Assembly (NCBI GenBank): GCA_017934175.1
Contig: JAGBKB010000065.1
Span: 1 to 64,000 of the forward strand
Origin: Lachnospiraceae bacterium
Lineage (GTDB): Bacteria > Bacillota > Clostridia > Lachnospirales > Lachnospiraceae
Length of the DNA: 64,000 bases
Direction of reading: 5' to 3'
Shown here piece after piece: positions 8,157-17,300 of the stretch (its first letter is position 1; every line of letters begins with the position of its first letter). The translations under genes and the position numbers were made by a program. Under the pieces are notes generated by a model. The model did no database searches. It saw only the letters and a list, made by a program, of their open reading frames with translations, and was not told the origin of the DNA.

Positions 8157-10112
8157 CTAATTACTATAATTAGCAACCATTTCTTCAAAACCTTCTTTTT
8201 CATCATCACTAATCAAATTATCAAATCTATCATAATAATCAATAAAAAGTTTTTCTTCTTCATTTGTGGTTGTATCATCATTTAACTTTTTTGCTAATAA
8301 TCTGGCATTATGTTCTCTACATTTACCAAGAAAAATTTCTTCATATGCTTTGTCGATTATACTTTGAATTAAATTTATTTGTTCATTGTCCAATTTGCCA
8401 AAATTAAACACTTCATCCAAATGCATAAAATAATTTTTTGATTTTTTAAATTCTTCTATTTCATTTTTACGATTATTATATAATATACTTATTATCATCT
8501 TACTATAAGATGAATTGTCTAAAGCACTAATATAATCTGAAGAATTTCTACTTAATGTATTAGCAAAATCAGCAAATAATTGTGTAATAGTTTTAAATAT
8601 ATCATCATTTAGATTTAAAACATTCTTAATATTAGCAAACCTTTTATTTAAATCACTTTCATAATAATTGCTATAAGTAGTATTATATTTACCCCAAAAA
8701 CCTAGCTCATTTGAACAGAATCTATTATGTACTGCCCATTTAGTTCGTCCAGGTAGCCAGCTATTTATATCATGGCTCTCAAACAAATTATTGACATCAA
8801 GTATCTCATGCATATTATAAACAGTTAATTTATTTACAGGTATAAATTCATCAACCAAATACTCTTTATTGCGAATTATTTTAAAAAGTGTGAAGATTTT
8901 TTCATTTTCTTTCAACACCATTTTTTCCTTTTCGAGCACACAATTTTCACTAATTTTTGATGCATAGCCACAAACATTATTAACCATTACATTTAATTTG
9001 AATTCAGCTAATTCTTTGTTCATTGCTTCATTAGATAAATCAGTAACAATATCTTCCTTTATTTTTTCTATTTCTTCTTTTGGTTTAAATTCATCACTAA
9101 AATATTTTGAACTTACTTCGTCAATTTTTGTAAAAATAATAAATGACATTATATTAGGTCTAGTACTGTAGATTATTGGTAACGATTCAGCAGTATTTTT
9201 CGGAGAATCAGGAGAGGAAGTTGTCCATAAAAAGAATACATCATTAATATTAGGATATTCTTTTCTTAACAATCTATCATATCGTAATCTTAGTTCTTCT
9301 TCACCATAAGGTTTATCATGACCTATCCCATATGTATCAATAAACTTAATCATATCTATTTTACTGTTAATTAAAGTATTCTTAAATTGTTCTTTTCCAT
9401 TTACATTAAAAATTATTTTTTTAACAATAGACGAATAAGATAATTTATCCTTTTTGGTTTTTAAATAAGGTTGCAAGTCTATGTTATTATTATTTAACTT
9501 AAATTCCACTTTTTCCATACTTTCTTTTCCAGAATTAGTTTTATACACATTAGTAATAATGTCATATACTACTTCAAAATATTTTTCAAACTCGGCATTA
9601 GGGTTAAATTTATTGTTGTTATCATCTAAACTCGTGTTACTAATAGAATTATCAAAATAATTATCATCAACTTTATCCCAAAACTCTTTATTAAAACGAT
9701 TATTAAAAATATTTTCTATTTCATTGGATGTAATTTGTCCAAACTCTTTACAATCAAAAAATGCAGAATCATGTAATATATGTCGCTTTAATTTATTTAT
9801 ATTATTCTCAACATTTTGCTCTTTTTTGAAGTATTCCACCTTATTTTTTATATCATTAAAGTATTCATATAGTTTGTCCATTCTTTCATCTATAAATTCT
9901 TTCTTTGTTTTAAAAGAAATTTCAACAACAGATTCAATTGATGTATTAAAAAATATAGAATACTCCATAGATACTCTTGTTGTTTGACCAAAATCGCTTG
10001 CAGGAATTCTTTGTTTCTCTTTTTCATCAATAAAAGACAAAATCAATTCTGATTTTCCTACACCTGTATTACCAACCAATAAAATTTCAATAACATTATC
10101 TTTAATTATCAT
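8157..10112 (-). CDS. P-loop GTPase with long insert, island GTPase B (651 aa)
   Basis: The N-terminus is a GTPase core: G1 GNTGVGKS (14-21), G2-like FGQTTRVSM (41-49), G3 FIDTYG (257-262) and G4 IFTKID (326-331). About 210 residues of mostly helical, Asn/Lys-rich sequence are inserted between G2 and G3, far more than in Ras-like or Era-like GTPases. The C-terminal 300 residues are helical with no recognisable domain. No membrane segment. GGAGG lies 9 nt before the ATG, inside the end of the 42-codon frame upstream. It is the last gene of the helicase transcription unit. It has the same domain layout as the 789-aa GTPase at the other end of the island. A dynamin/septin-like polymerising role is possible but unproven. 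Confidence 0.82.
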   Translation of the reverse strand: MIIKDNVIEILLVGNTGVGKSELILSFIDEKEKQRIPASDFGQTTRVSMEYSIFFNTSIESVVEISFKTKKEFIDERMDKLYEYFNDIKNKVEYFKKEQNVENNINKLKRHILHDSAFFDCKEFGQITSNEIENIFNNRFNKEFWDKVDDNYFDNSISNTSLDDNNNKFNPNAEFEKYFEVVYDIITNVYKTNSGKESMEKVEFKLNNNNIDLQPYLKTKKDKLSYSSIVKKIIFNVNGKEQFKNTLINSKIDMIKFIDTYGIGHDKPYGEEELRLRYDRLLRKEYPNINDVFFLWTTSSPDSPKNTAESLPIIYSTRPNIMSFIIFTKIDEVSSKYFSDEFKPKEEIEKIKEDIVTDLSNEAMNKELAEFKLNVMVNNVCGYASKISENCVLEKEKMVLKENEKIFTLFKIIRNKEYLVDEFIPVNKLTVYNMHEILDVNNLFESHDINSWLPGRTKWAVHNRFCSNELGFWGKYNTTYSNYYESDLNKRFANIKNVLNLNDDIFKTITQLFADFANTLSRNSSDYISALDNSSYSKMIISILYNNRKNEIEEFKKSKNYFMHLDEVFNFGKLDNEQINLIQSIIDKAYEEIFLGKCREHNARLLAKKLNDDTTTNEEEKLFIDYYDRFDNLISDDEKEGFEEMVANYSN

Positions 10113-10117
10113 TTTAT

Positions 10118-10246
10118 TTATCCTCCGTATTTTATATTTACAAATTCTATATTTGCCATTCTTGTAAACTCTCTTTGACTATTAATACCTATTTGACTCA
10201 TATACGACAATATATCTCCATATTGATTTCGGTTATTATTCATCAT
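10118..10246 (-). CDS. Possible 42-aa small protein
   Basis: A reading frame starting with two ATG codons runs 42 codons to a TAA. It begins 6 nt after the helicase stop and ends 5 nt before the GTPase B ATG. Its last codons (GGA GGA) form the ribosome site of GTPase B, which suggests translational coupling. The product is polar (MMNNNRNQYGDILSYM...) with one possible helix at about 10-32. No clear Shine-Dalgarno precedes it, so it may instead be a non-coding spacer. No family recognised. Confidence 0.4.
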   Translation of the reverse strand: MMNNNRNQYGDILSYMSQIGINSQREFTRMANIEFVNIKYGG

Positions 10247-10252
10247 ATCATA

Positions 10253-11893
10253 TTATGCATCTAACATTATAGTAATTTGTTTTTTTGTTAAATTATTTTT
10301 TTCTTTTTCATTATATAAATGCTTAATAATATCATATACTTTTAGATACTGGTTAAAAATTTCATCATCATATTTTTTAAATAATATATCAAAATTATTA
10401 TTGATACTTTCATCAATATAATCTTTTATTAGCTCAATATCATCACTAAAAAATAATTTCTTAATAAAAGTACATTTTTGACTATTTTTTATTGTATTTA
10501 TATATTTTTCAATTTTTCTATATTCTTTAAATGTTACAGGTATAGGAATATCATTGCCATCATTATCAACAATTTCATAATGTCCTGCCAGACAAACATC
10601 TGACAAAGAACAAGTTGCTTTTTTTTGAATATGGTTCTGAATTAAATTTGCAATTATATCTATACTTTGCTGTAGAATACTAACATTATTAATCTGTTTT
10701 TTATCTGGATCAAATGATGCATGATAATATTGAAATGCAATTTTAGGTGTAACTATCTGAAACTTTCGACCTATATTATTTACTGCAAAATTTACAATGT
10801 TAGCATTTGTTTTGTTTCTTGCTTTTCTTAACGCTCTACCAATAATTTGTGTCACTGTAATTTTTGACTCAAGAGGTTTTGTCATAAACACTGTATTAAT
10901 GTCAGGTATATCAACGCCTTCATTTAAAATATTTATATTAATCAATATCCCATCTTCCGAATCTTTAAAACTATTAAATTGATACTCCCTATCATATAGG
11001 TCACTATATAATTTAAATACTTTTCCTGGATACTCTTTGTTAAAAACATCATACAATTCATCAACATGTCTTTTATCTATTGCAAATATTACTGTCTTTT
11101 TATAAACATTCTCTTTATTTTTATATGTTGATAATATTTCTTCATTATAATTTTGTAACTGATTTAATAAACCAAGTGTTACATCGTTTATTCCAGTAAT
11201 TTGAGAATTATTTAAATAATATTGTATTTCTTCAAATATTGGTCGTACCAATATTTTTTGGCTAAATAAGTCAGTAATATTTACACTGACTTTCAAATCA
11301 GTGTTATAAAAAATTCCTAAATCATATTTTTCAATACTTTTCATTCTTATAGGAGTCGCAGTCAATCCAAGTGTTAATTTGTTCACTGAATAATCACTAA
11401 TTATTGACAAAAAATTAGGGGCGGTAGTGTGATGTGCCTCATCTATTATAATAGCAACATTATCTCCAATGATATTTTTCCAATTATTATTACTTTTCAA
11501 ACTTTGAAAAGTTACAAATATTAGCTTATGAGTAACTTTTAAATCATTAATTCTTTTTACATCAATATTTAAAGTCTTACCATTATTCTGAATATGCTGA
11601 TACGAAGCATCTGAATGAATTAGTATTGCTTCTTGAAACATAAAATTTGTTCCCAATTCATTTAGAAAAGCAGAATATGCTTGATTTAACAAATATTTAG
11701 AATGTGCTATCCACAACACTTTCGTATCATTATTTAACAAATTATTTATTGCATAAGCAACCGCTAATTTAGTTTTTCCACCACCAGTTGGAATACTAAT
11801 AATTGCATGATATTTTTGTCCATTTCTCTTACATAATTCATCATAATACAATCGTTGATGTCTATAAAAATTATTTATATCAACAGTTATCAT
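10253..11893 (-). CDS. SF2 DEAH-box helicase (ResIII-like)
   Basis: 546 aa. Conserved helicase motifs are all visible: motif I PTGGGKT (35-41), motif II DEAH (151-154), motif III LTATP (177-181), motif V NEGVDIPDINTVFM, and motif VI QIIGRALRK (349-357). The two RecA folds cover about 1-390. The last 150 residues are helical with a CSLSDVCLAGHYE segment and no nuclease motif I can identify. This resembles COG1061/type III restriction-like helicases acting on double-stranded nucleic acid. AGGAGG precedes the ATG by 9 nt and a strong promoter lies upstream, so it starts its own unit with the small frame and GTPase B. Confidence 0.9.
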   Translation of the reverse strand: MITVDINNFYRHQRLYYDELCKRNGQKYHAIISIPTGGGKTKLAVAYAINNLLNNDTKVLWIAHSKYLLNQAYSAFLNELGTNFMFQEAILIHSDASYQHIQNNGKTLNIDVKRINDLKVTHKLIFVTFQSLKSNNNWKNIIGDNVAIIIDEAHHTTAPNFLSIISDYSVNKLTLGLTATPIRMKSIEKYDLGIFYNTDLKVSVNITDLFSQKILVRPIFEEIQYYLNNSQITGINDVTLGLLNQLQNYNEEILSTYKNKENVYKKTVIFAIDKRHVDELYDVFNKEYPGKVFKLYSDLYDREYQFNSFKDSEDGILININILNEGVDIPDINTVFMTKPLESKITVTQIIGRALRKARNKTNANIVNFAVNNIGRKFQIVTPKIAFQYYHASFDPDKKQINNVSILQQSIDIIANLIQNHIQKKATCSLSDVCLAGHYEIVDNDGNDIPIPVTFKEYRKIEKYINTIKNSQKCTFIKKLFFSDDIELIKDYIDESINNNFDILFKKYDDEIFNQYLKVYDIIKHLYNEKEKNNLTKKQITIMLDA

Positions 11894-11919
11894 TGGTTTA
11901 ATCCTCCTATATTAAATAG

Positions 11920-11948
11920 ATTATAACAGTTAGACATTGCACAATCAA
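11920..11948 (-). promoter_or_regulatory. Promoter of the helicase-GTPase B unit, with inverted repeat
   Basis: TTGATT (11943-11948) and TGT-TATAAT (-10 at 11920-11925) are spaced exactly 17 bp on the minus strand with an extended -10. The -35 overlaps one arm of an inverted repeat, ATCAAG/CTTGAT, whose arms are 17 nt apart, a possible operator. Confidence 0.7.
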
Positions 11949-12252
11949 GCATTTTTTAATATATCACTTGATTTCTCGTTTTACACAAATTTTATTATTT
12001 ACTTTAATATTATACTCATATGAATACTAAAATAATCATATCAAATTTCACAAGTAAAAGTAGATATTATACTCAAAATCTTTATTTTTTTTAAGCTTTT
12101 AGCTTTTTAAATATCTATTTCACTATAAATAACATTAGTTTTTAATCTTTAATTCTAAATTTTTAATAATTCCTCACCCAACGATTATCATTTACATAAG
12201 AATATTAAGAGCAATTTATCTGCTATTATGCGAAATTATATTATTGACTTTA
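11949..12252. other. AT-rich spacer inside the island
   Basis: Together with the promoter this makes a 359-nt gap without a supported gene. It holds two 12-bp direct repeats (atattatactca at 12007-12018 and 12064-12075), which on the minus strand contain TATAAT and may be extra -10 elements, and a small AGCT-TTT-AGCT stem near 12091. I see no RNA gene or ribosome site with an open frame. Confidence 0.5.
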
Positions 12253-12858
12253 TTAAATCCTAACCTTTTCTTTCCCCAACCCAAGAGAATATTCCCCATT
12301 CATTTCATTAGAAGAAACAATTGTTGACCGAACTTTTAAATATGCACTATACTGTCTATCTAAATCTTTTACTTTTATCGGTTTCAACATAGCCCATTTT
12401 TTATAATCATCTTTTCCTTTAATTACGATTGGCATTTTAGGACTTCCATGTGTAAAAAATTTATTTTCCCCCGTCAACTCCATAATTAATCTTAGTCCTC
12501 GCACATTGACCCACATAACATAATTATTTGTTTTTATTGGATACCCATATTGGATGTAGTCTTCGCTTTCAAAATGATTAGCTTTATAAAAATACTTATA
12601 AATCTCATTATAATCTAACTCTAATTTTTCATCAAAATTTTTATCATCAAAATACTGATTACATATATTAATACAATCACTAGTGCGAATTCTATTATTT
12701 ATTTCTATTCCTAGATCATCTTTTGTTGGATAGAAAATATTAAAATGGTCTCCATAATATCTAATATTGTTATTCACTGCTGAATATCCACCTGCCATAA
12801 CTAACCACTTTAAATGCCTTAATGCAAATTGCCTTATATTATTATCTATTTCTATCAC
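12253..12858 (-). CDS. Hypothetical protein (201 aa)
   Basis: Not recognised. I accept a GTG start at 12858 because GAGGAG lies 5 nt before it. The GAGGAG overlaps the stop region of the metallophosphoesterase gene, so the two are translationally coupled. The product is rich in aromatic residues (IYKYFYKANHFESEDYIQYGYPI) and has mixed alpha/beta character, with no P-loop, membrane segment or signal peptide. It is the last gene of the long island operon, followed by a poor terminator candidate. Tight coupling suggests it acts with the phosphoesterase, for instance as a substrate adaptor, but this is inference. Confidence 0.75.
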   Translation of the reverse strand: MIEIDNNIRQFALRHLKWLVMAGGYSAVNNNIRYYGDHFNIFYPTKDDLGIEINNRIRTSDCINICNQYFDDKNFDEKLELDYNEIYKYFYKANHFESEDYIQYGYPIKTNNYVMWVNVRGLRLIMELTGENKFFTHGSPKMPIVIKGKDDYKKWAMLKPIKVKDLDRQYSAYLKVRSTIVSSNEMNGEYSLGLGKEKVRI

Positions 12859-12860
12859 AA

Positions 12861-13445
12861 CTACTCCTCATAGATATCAATATCACTCTCTATCCCATGT
12901 ATCTCAAGCGGGTCATCTATTATGTCTTTAAAAAATTTATATATTTGCTCTATAGATACTGGGAAGAAATTATTTGCATCTACTCCCACATCATATCTAA
13001 ATATATGCTTTTCGTAATTCTTTTTATTGTAACTACCATCTGAATGTATGTGACCATGCAAATGAATAGCACCTGCATTCGCCTTATGCCAAGATAAAAG
13101 TGGGTAATGCATAAGCACAAAGAATCTATGAAAATCTTTGTAACTAAATGATGTTTCACACAAATCATAAACACCACTAAATAAACTTTCATCATAATTC
13201 TTATCATGATTACCTTTAATTAAAAACTTCTTTCCGTTTAATTTACTTATAAGTTCATTTGTCTTTTCTACAGGAATATGATGTGCAATGTCACCTAAGA
13301 TATAACATATATCATTTCGCTGAACAAGAGAATTATAATTACTTATAAGTACCTTGTTCATTTCTTCAACATCGCCAAAAGGCCTATTTTGAAATTTAAT
13401 AACATTTTCATGACCTAAATGCATGTCACTCGTAAAATAAATCAT
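12861..13445 (-). CDS. Calcineurin-like metallophosphoesterase
   Basis: 194 aa with every metal-binding motif of the family: SDMHLGH (D7, H9), LGDIAHH (D52), KGNHDKN (78-81 GNHD), MHYP (H113) and HGHIH (131-134). This single-domain form resembles small phosphoesterases that hydrolyse phosphodiesters or nucleotides. It is soluble, with no signal peptide. AAAGGAG plus short spacer precedes the ATG. That ribosome site is built from the end of a GC-rich repeat (13454-13482). It lies between a 263-aa unknown gene and the coupled 201-aa gene in the NTPase island. The substrate cannot be read from sequence. Confidence 0.92.
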   Translation of the reverse strand: MIYFTSDMHLGHENVIKFQNRPFGDVEEMNKVLISNYNSLVQRNDICYILGDIAHHIPVEKTNELISKLNGKKFLIKGNHDKNYDESLFSGVYDLCETSFSYKDFHRFFVLMHYPLLSWHKANAGAIHLHGHIHSDGSYNKKNYEKHIFRYDVGVDANNFFPVSIEQIYKFFKDIIDDPLEIHGIESDIDIYEE

Positions 13446-13453
13446 CTCATCTC

Positions 13454-13482
13454 CTTTCGTGCTCCTTAAGCTCGCCCTTACA
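13454..13482 (-). repeat. GC-rich island repeat, copy C
   Basis: On the minus strand the element reads TGTAAGGGCGAGC...CACGAAAG, matching the copies at 14291-14320 and 14324-14346. It stands out from the AT-rich surroundings, and its GAAAGG end supplies the Shine-Dalgarno of the phosphoesterase gene. Confidence 0.6.
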
Positions 13483-13490
13483 ATTCCAAT

Positions 13491-14282
13491 CTATGGCTCT
13501 ATGAAACTATAATCTTTTCCTGCGATTAAGTCGTTCATGATTTTTGTCTCTTGTTCGTTAATCGCATCAAAAAATTCTTTATAGTATTTACTCTTTTTGT
13601 AGTCATCAAACTCTTTAAGTTCATCTATATACCAAAGTCTTTTTAAATCTTTAACTAAATATTTTGAATTCATTGTCTCAAAAACTATTCCATTATCTGT
13701 TATCTCATAGTCAACTATAGCACTAGTCCTATGTTCATAGTTTGTAATTAATGAATAGTATACCGACACATTATAGGGATTTCCCAATATACCTACATTA
13801 TAATAACACATTCGCATTAGCATTCCCCATTCTCGCATTTTTTCTACTTTATCTTGTTGCAAAATATTATTAAGATTAAGTCTACAACCGCTAAATCCAT
13901 AATATCTAATAGATTCCTTAAGTTTGTCTTCATGAGTCTTTTTATACTCTTCCCACTCTTTTAAGAACTCATCCTCAGGAATTATTTTATATCTAAAGTT
14001 GCAATAATGACTTCCACAATCTGATATACAGTGTATCACTTCTTCAATAGTCAAATCAATAGCTTTCTCATACTTATCAATATGAAAGCAATACCTTCTC
14101 CCCGACCTTCTTTTAAAGTTGTCTTCAAGGTCAGATACAAAACCTACATGAGGCACTATAAACATTTTGTATTTTGCTTCATACTTTTCGCCAGTTTCTT
14201 TTTCTCTCTCTTTCCGCATTTCCTCTAAATGCTTCAATTTTTGATCTTTGTAATTTTTTTCTTCATAATTTACTTTACTCAT
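13491..14282 (-). CDS. Hypothetical protein (263 aa)
   Basis: Not recognised. The N-terminal 35 residues are a highly charged Lys/Glu helix (KDQKLKHLEEMRKEREKETG), followed by a compact region with scattered Cys, His and aromatic residues (RRSGRRYCFHIDKYEKAIDLT, CISDCGSHYCNFRYKII). C86, C90 and C94 together with nearby His could bind a metal, though spacing is irregular. No P-loop or membrane segment. It sits between the AAA-FtsH fusion and the phosphoesterase, flanked on both sides by the GC-rich repeat. GAAAGGGG before the ATG acts as ribosome site. Confidence 0.75.
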   Translation of the reverse strand: MSKVNYEEKNYKDQKLKHLEEMRKEREKETGEKYEAKYKMFIVPHVGFVSDLEDNFKRRSGRRYCFHIDKYEKAIDLTIEEVIHCISDCGSHYCNFRYKIIPEDEFLKEWEEYKKTHEDKLKESIRYYGFSGCRLNLNNILQQDKVEKMREWGMLMRMCYYNVGILGNPYNVSVYYSLITNYEHRTSAIVDYEITDNGIVFETMNSKYLVKDLKRLWYIDELKEFDDYKKSKYYKEFFDAINEQETKIMNDLIAGKDYSFIEP

Positions 14283-14290
14283 ATTTTCCC

Positions 14291-14320
14291 CTTTCGGGCT
14301 CGCATAGCTTCGCCCCTACA
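14291..14320 (-). repeat. GC-rich island repeat, copy A
   Basis: On the minus strand: TGTAGGGGCGAAGCTATGCG then AGCCCGAAAG. The inner GGGCGAAGC/GCGAGCCC halves form an imperfect palindrome. It ends in the Shine-Dalgarno of the 263-aa gene. Confidence 0.65.
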
Positions 14321-14323
14321 AAG

Positions 14324-14346
14324 CCTTTCGCTGCTCGCCCACTACA
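14324..14346 (-). repeat. GC-rich island repeat, copy B (short)
   Basis: Minus strand TGTAGTGGGCGAGCAGCGAAAGG is a shortened version of copy A lying directly before it. It begins inside the last codons of the AAA-FtsH gene, so that gene's stop codon is supplied by the repeat. Confidence 0.55.
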
Positions 14347-17300
14347 AAAGTTCAGTACTTCCAACAATATTGTCGAATTCCTTCTTGAATTCCTCGCCAC
14401 TCATTGTTTCTTTCTCAAAAAGAATTTTTGCCAATTTTTCAACTATATCTTTTTTGTCTTTATAATATTGCTTCGTATTCTCATACTCTATCTTTAGGAT
14501 TTCTCTTATTTCACTTTCAATTTCTGCTCTAAAAGAATCAGAGCAAGTATAAACTGCCGAGTTACCTAAATAACTATTATTGTAATTCTTAATTACCATG
14601 GGGCCAAGTTTTTCTGACATACCGTAAACTGTAACCATATCTTCTGCTATCCTTGTAGCTCGTTCTATATCATTTAATGCTCCAAGAGACACATTGCCAT
14701 TTCCATAGAATAATTCTTCTACAACTCTACCTCCAAGTAATATTCTTATTTTTTGTAATAACTTTTCTTTAGTCAAATTATTTTCATCTTTTGCTGGTTT
14801 TACATAACCAAGTGCATCACCTCTTGGAACTATAGTAATCTTATCAAATGGTATAATTCCATATGATAAACTAATAACTGCATGTCCCACTTCATGCACT
14901 GAAGTACTTGATGAACCTTCATTTTTTGACAAATCAAACTTTGACTCTTTTTTGTTCTTATTAATTTCTCCTATCTCATCTCTTTCTATACATTCCTTAA
15001 AATCACAAATAAATTTGGAAGCAGCAGAAGATTCTTTTGTTATATTTGCTTTTACTCTATGAATCGCTAAATTTTCCCACTCTTCAATTGGTTTGTTCTC
15101 TAGTTCAATATACATAAGATATGCATCATTAAATAACTGTTTGATTTTAGCAGGCACCAGTGAAAATGTTTCTTTTTCAACTACATCCATAATACTTTTA
15201 ATATCTACATTACCTAAGCCTTCATTTTTAGCAAATCCCAATTTGTCAAAGTAATACTTTATTATTTCAATTCTACCTTCTTTATCAATATTTCCAAGTT
15301 CAATAACTCTATCAAATCTTCCCGCTCTTACAAGTGCAGGGTCAAGAACATCTGGTTCATTTGTTGCAGCCATAACAAATACATTATTTCGCTCATTGAA
15401 TCCATCTAATTCTTTTAAAAGTTGAAGTAATAAAGGTCTATATTCATTTATATTTCTTTTTTTGCCTATAGCATCTATCTCATCTATAAATATTACTAGT
15501 TGGTCATAATTATCAGCCTCTCTAAATAATGCTTTCATTTTTTCACTTGAATTAAGCTCTGCAGCTGAAATGGCAATAAATGCTGTTGAAATGTTTTTAT
15601 TAGTTTTTTCCTCTTCAACTTTTTTTAGTTCTCCAGCCACTGCCCTTGCTATATATGTCTTACCTACTCCAGGCTTACCAACGAATAAAATGCCTTTTGG
15701 GAGATGTACACCTTTGCGATAATACATTTTTTTGTTTGAAATAATATCTATGATTTGTCTTAAACTTGCAACTTCTTTACTATAACCCTTTACATCTTCA
15801 AGTTTAGTTACTACATCTCTTTCTATATGAAAATCATAATTATAGTCTATTGCAAGCTTTGCTCTTAATTGTTTCTTTATATCATTCTTTTTATCTTCAA
15901 TTATCTCTTCTATCAAGTTGATAATTTTATCGTCAGACATATCAATAGATACAAGTGCAAGTATACTATCACATAGTTTTTCTACTCCGACATAATTTGC
16001 AAAATACTCTTCATATTCTTTATTTGTTCCCCACTGATAATAGTTTTTAATTGTATTTAAAACTTGTGATGAACTATTTTTTATTTTGCCGTATTTTTCA
16101 TCAAGTATATCAAGTTCTTCTTCAAATATAATTCTATATACTCTCTTATATACATTTATTAATTCAATATCTTTACAATTCTTAATCTTTTTAGCAAATA
16201 TTGTTGCTGTAAGTACTACAAAATCCTCAATACTAGGTGGTACAAGTGATAAATACTCTATTCTTCTATATAGACCTTTATTTTCAGATATCATTTTTCT
16301 AAGTTCTGTTGAATAACCTGAAAACCATATAATAGGTGTTTGACTCAAATGAAATTCTTCATCTTTTTCTTTCCCATTTTCATCCTTTATTCTTCTTACT
16401 ACCGATTTTCTATCACCAGACATAATAGGCAAAATCATATCAATCGCTTCTCTTCCAAAATCATCGTGTTGTAAATTATATGCTTCATCTATAAGTAATA
16501 TATCACCAGTTTTTGATGCATCATATAATATATCAGCAACTTTATATCCAGTCTGACCAACATAAGGTGCTTTTAAGTCAGAAGGTGATAGAACTTTTAT
16601 CTTTTTTTTGTATAAAGATGCAAATAGTTTTGCAGTTCTAGTTTTTCCAACTCCAGGTGCACCTTCAAATGCTATTGGAACACATTCGCCATTATATTTA
16701 TTAATTAATTCAAAAATTTTTACCGCTATCTTATCATCAATATTATCTCCAAAATACTTTTTTATAGATTTATGTAATTTTGTATAATTTGAAATTGAAA
16801 ATTTTAATAATTCTTTATAGTCTATTTCGTTTTGAGCAAGATTTTTTACATTAATCATAAATTTAGATACTATACTATTAATTTCATCTAAATCTATTTT
16901 TTCATTTGTAAAATTATCCCTTAGTTTATTTAATTCTTCATCCGTTATACAATCATTATCATATTCTTTTAAATGTTTGATATAAATTGGTAAGGTTTTA
17001 TTATTCTTATAATTTATATAATTCGTAGCAATTTCGTCATTTTCTAATTCATTTAAAAATATTGCAAATCCTTCTGTCATAGAACTATCACTTATGTTTG
17101 TATCATATATATCTTTTTCTATAACAACTTCATTTAATATTTCTTCTGTTGTTAAAAATACATACATTGGAAATGGATCTAATCTCGAAACTTCATCTAT
17201 AAATTTTAAAGTGAGCTGTACTATTAATTCATTATCTTCATTTTTAACTTTATGAATATATTTGCCTGCATTTTCTGAATTTCTACTCACATAATTATCT

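Noticed and set aside
8041..8160. Attachment-site duplication of the tRNA 3' end at the far island end
   Set aside because: No match to the tRNA-Ile2/Met or tRNA-Thr 3' sequences was visible.
14174..14497. Plus-strand frames of 78-107 codons in the repeat region
   Set aside because: They are antisense to the 263-aa and AAA-FtsH genes and have hydrophobic, low-complexity products typical of shadow frames.
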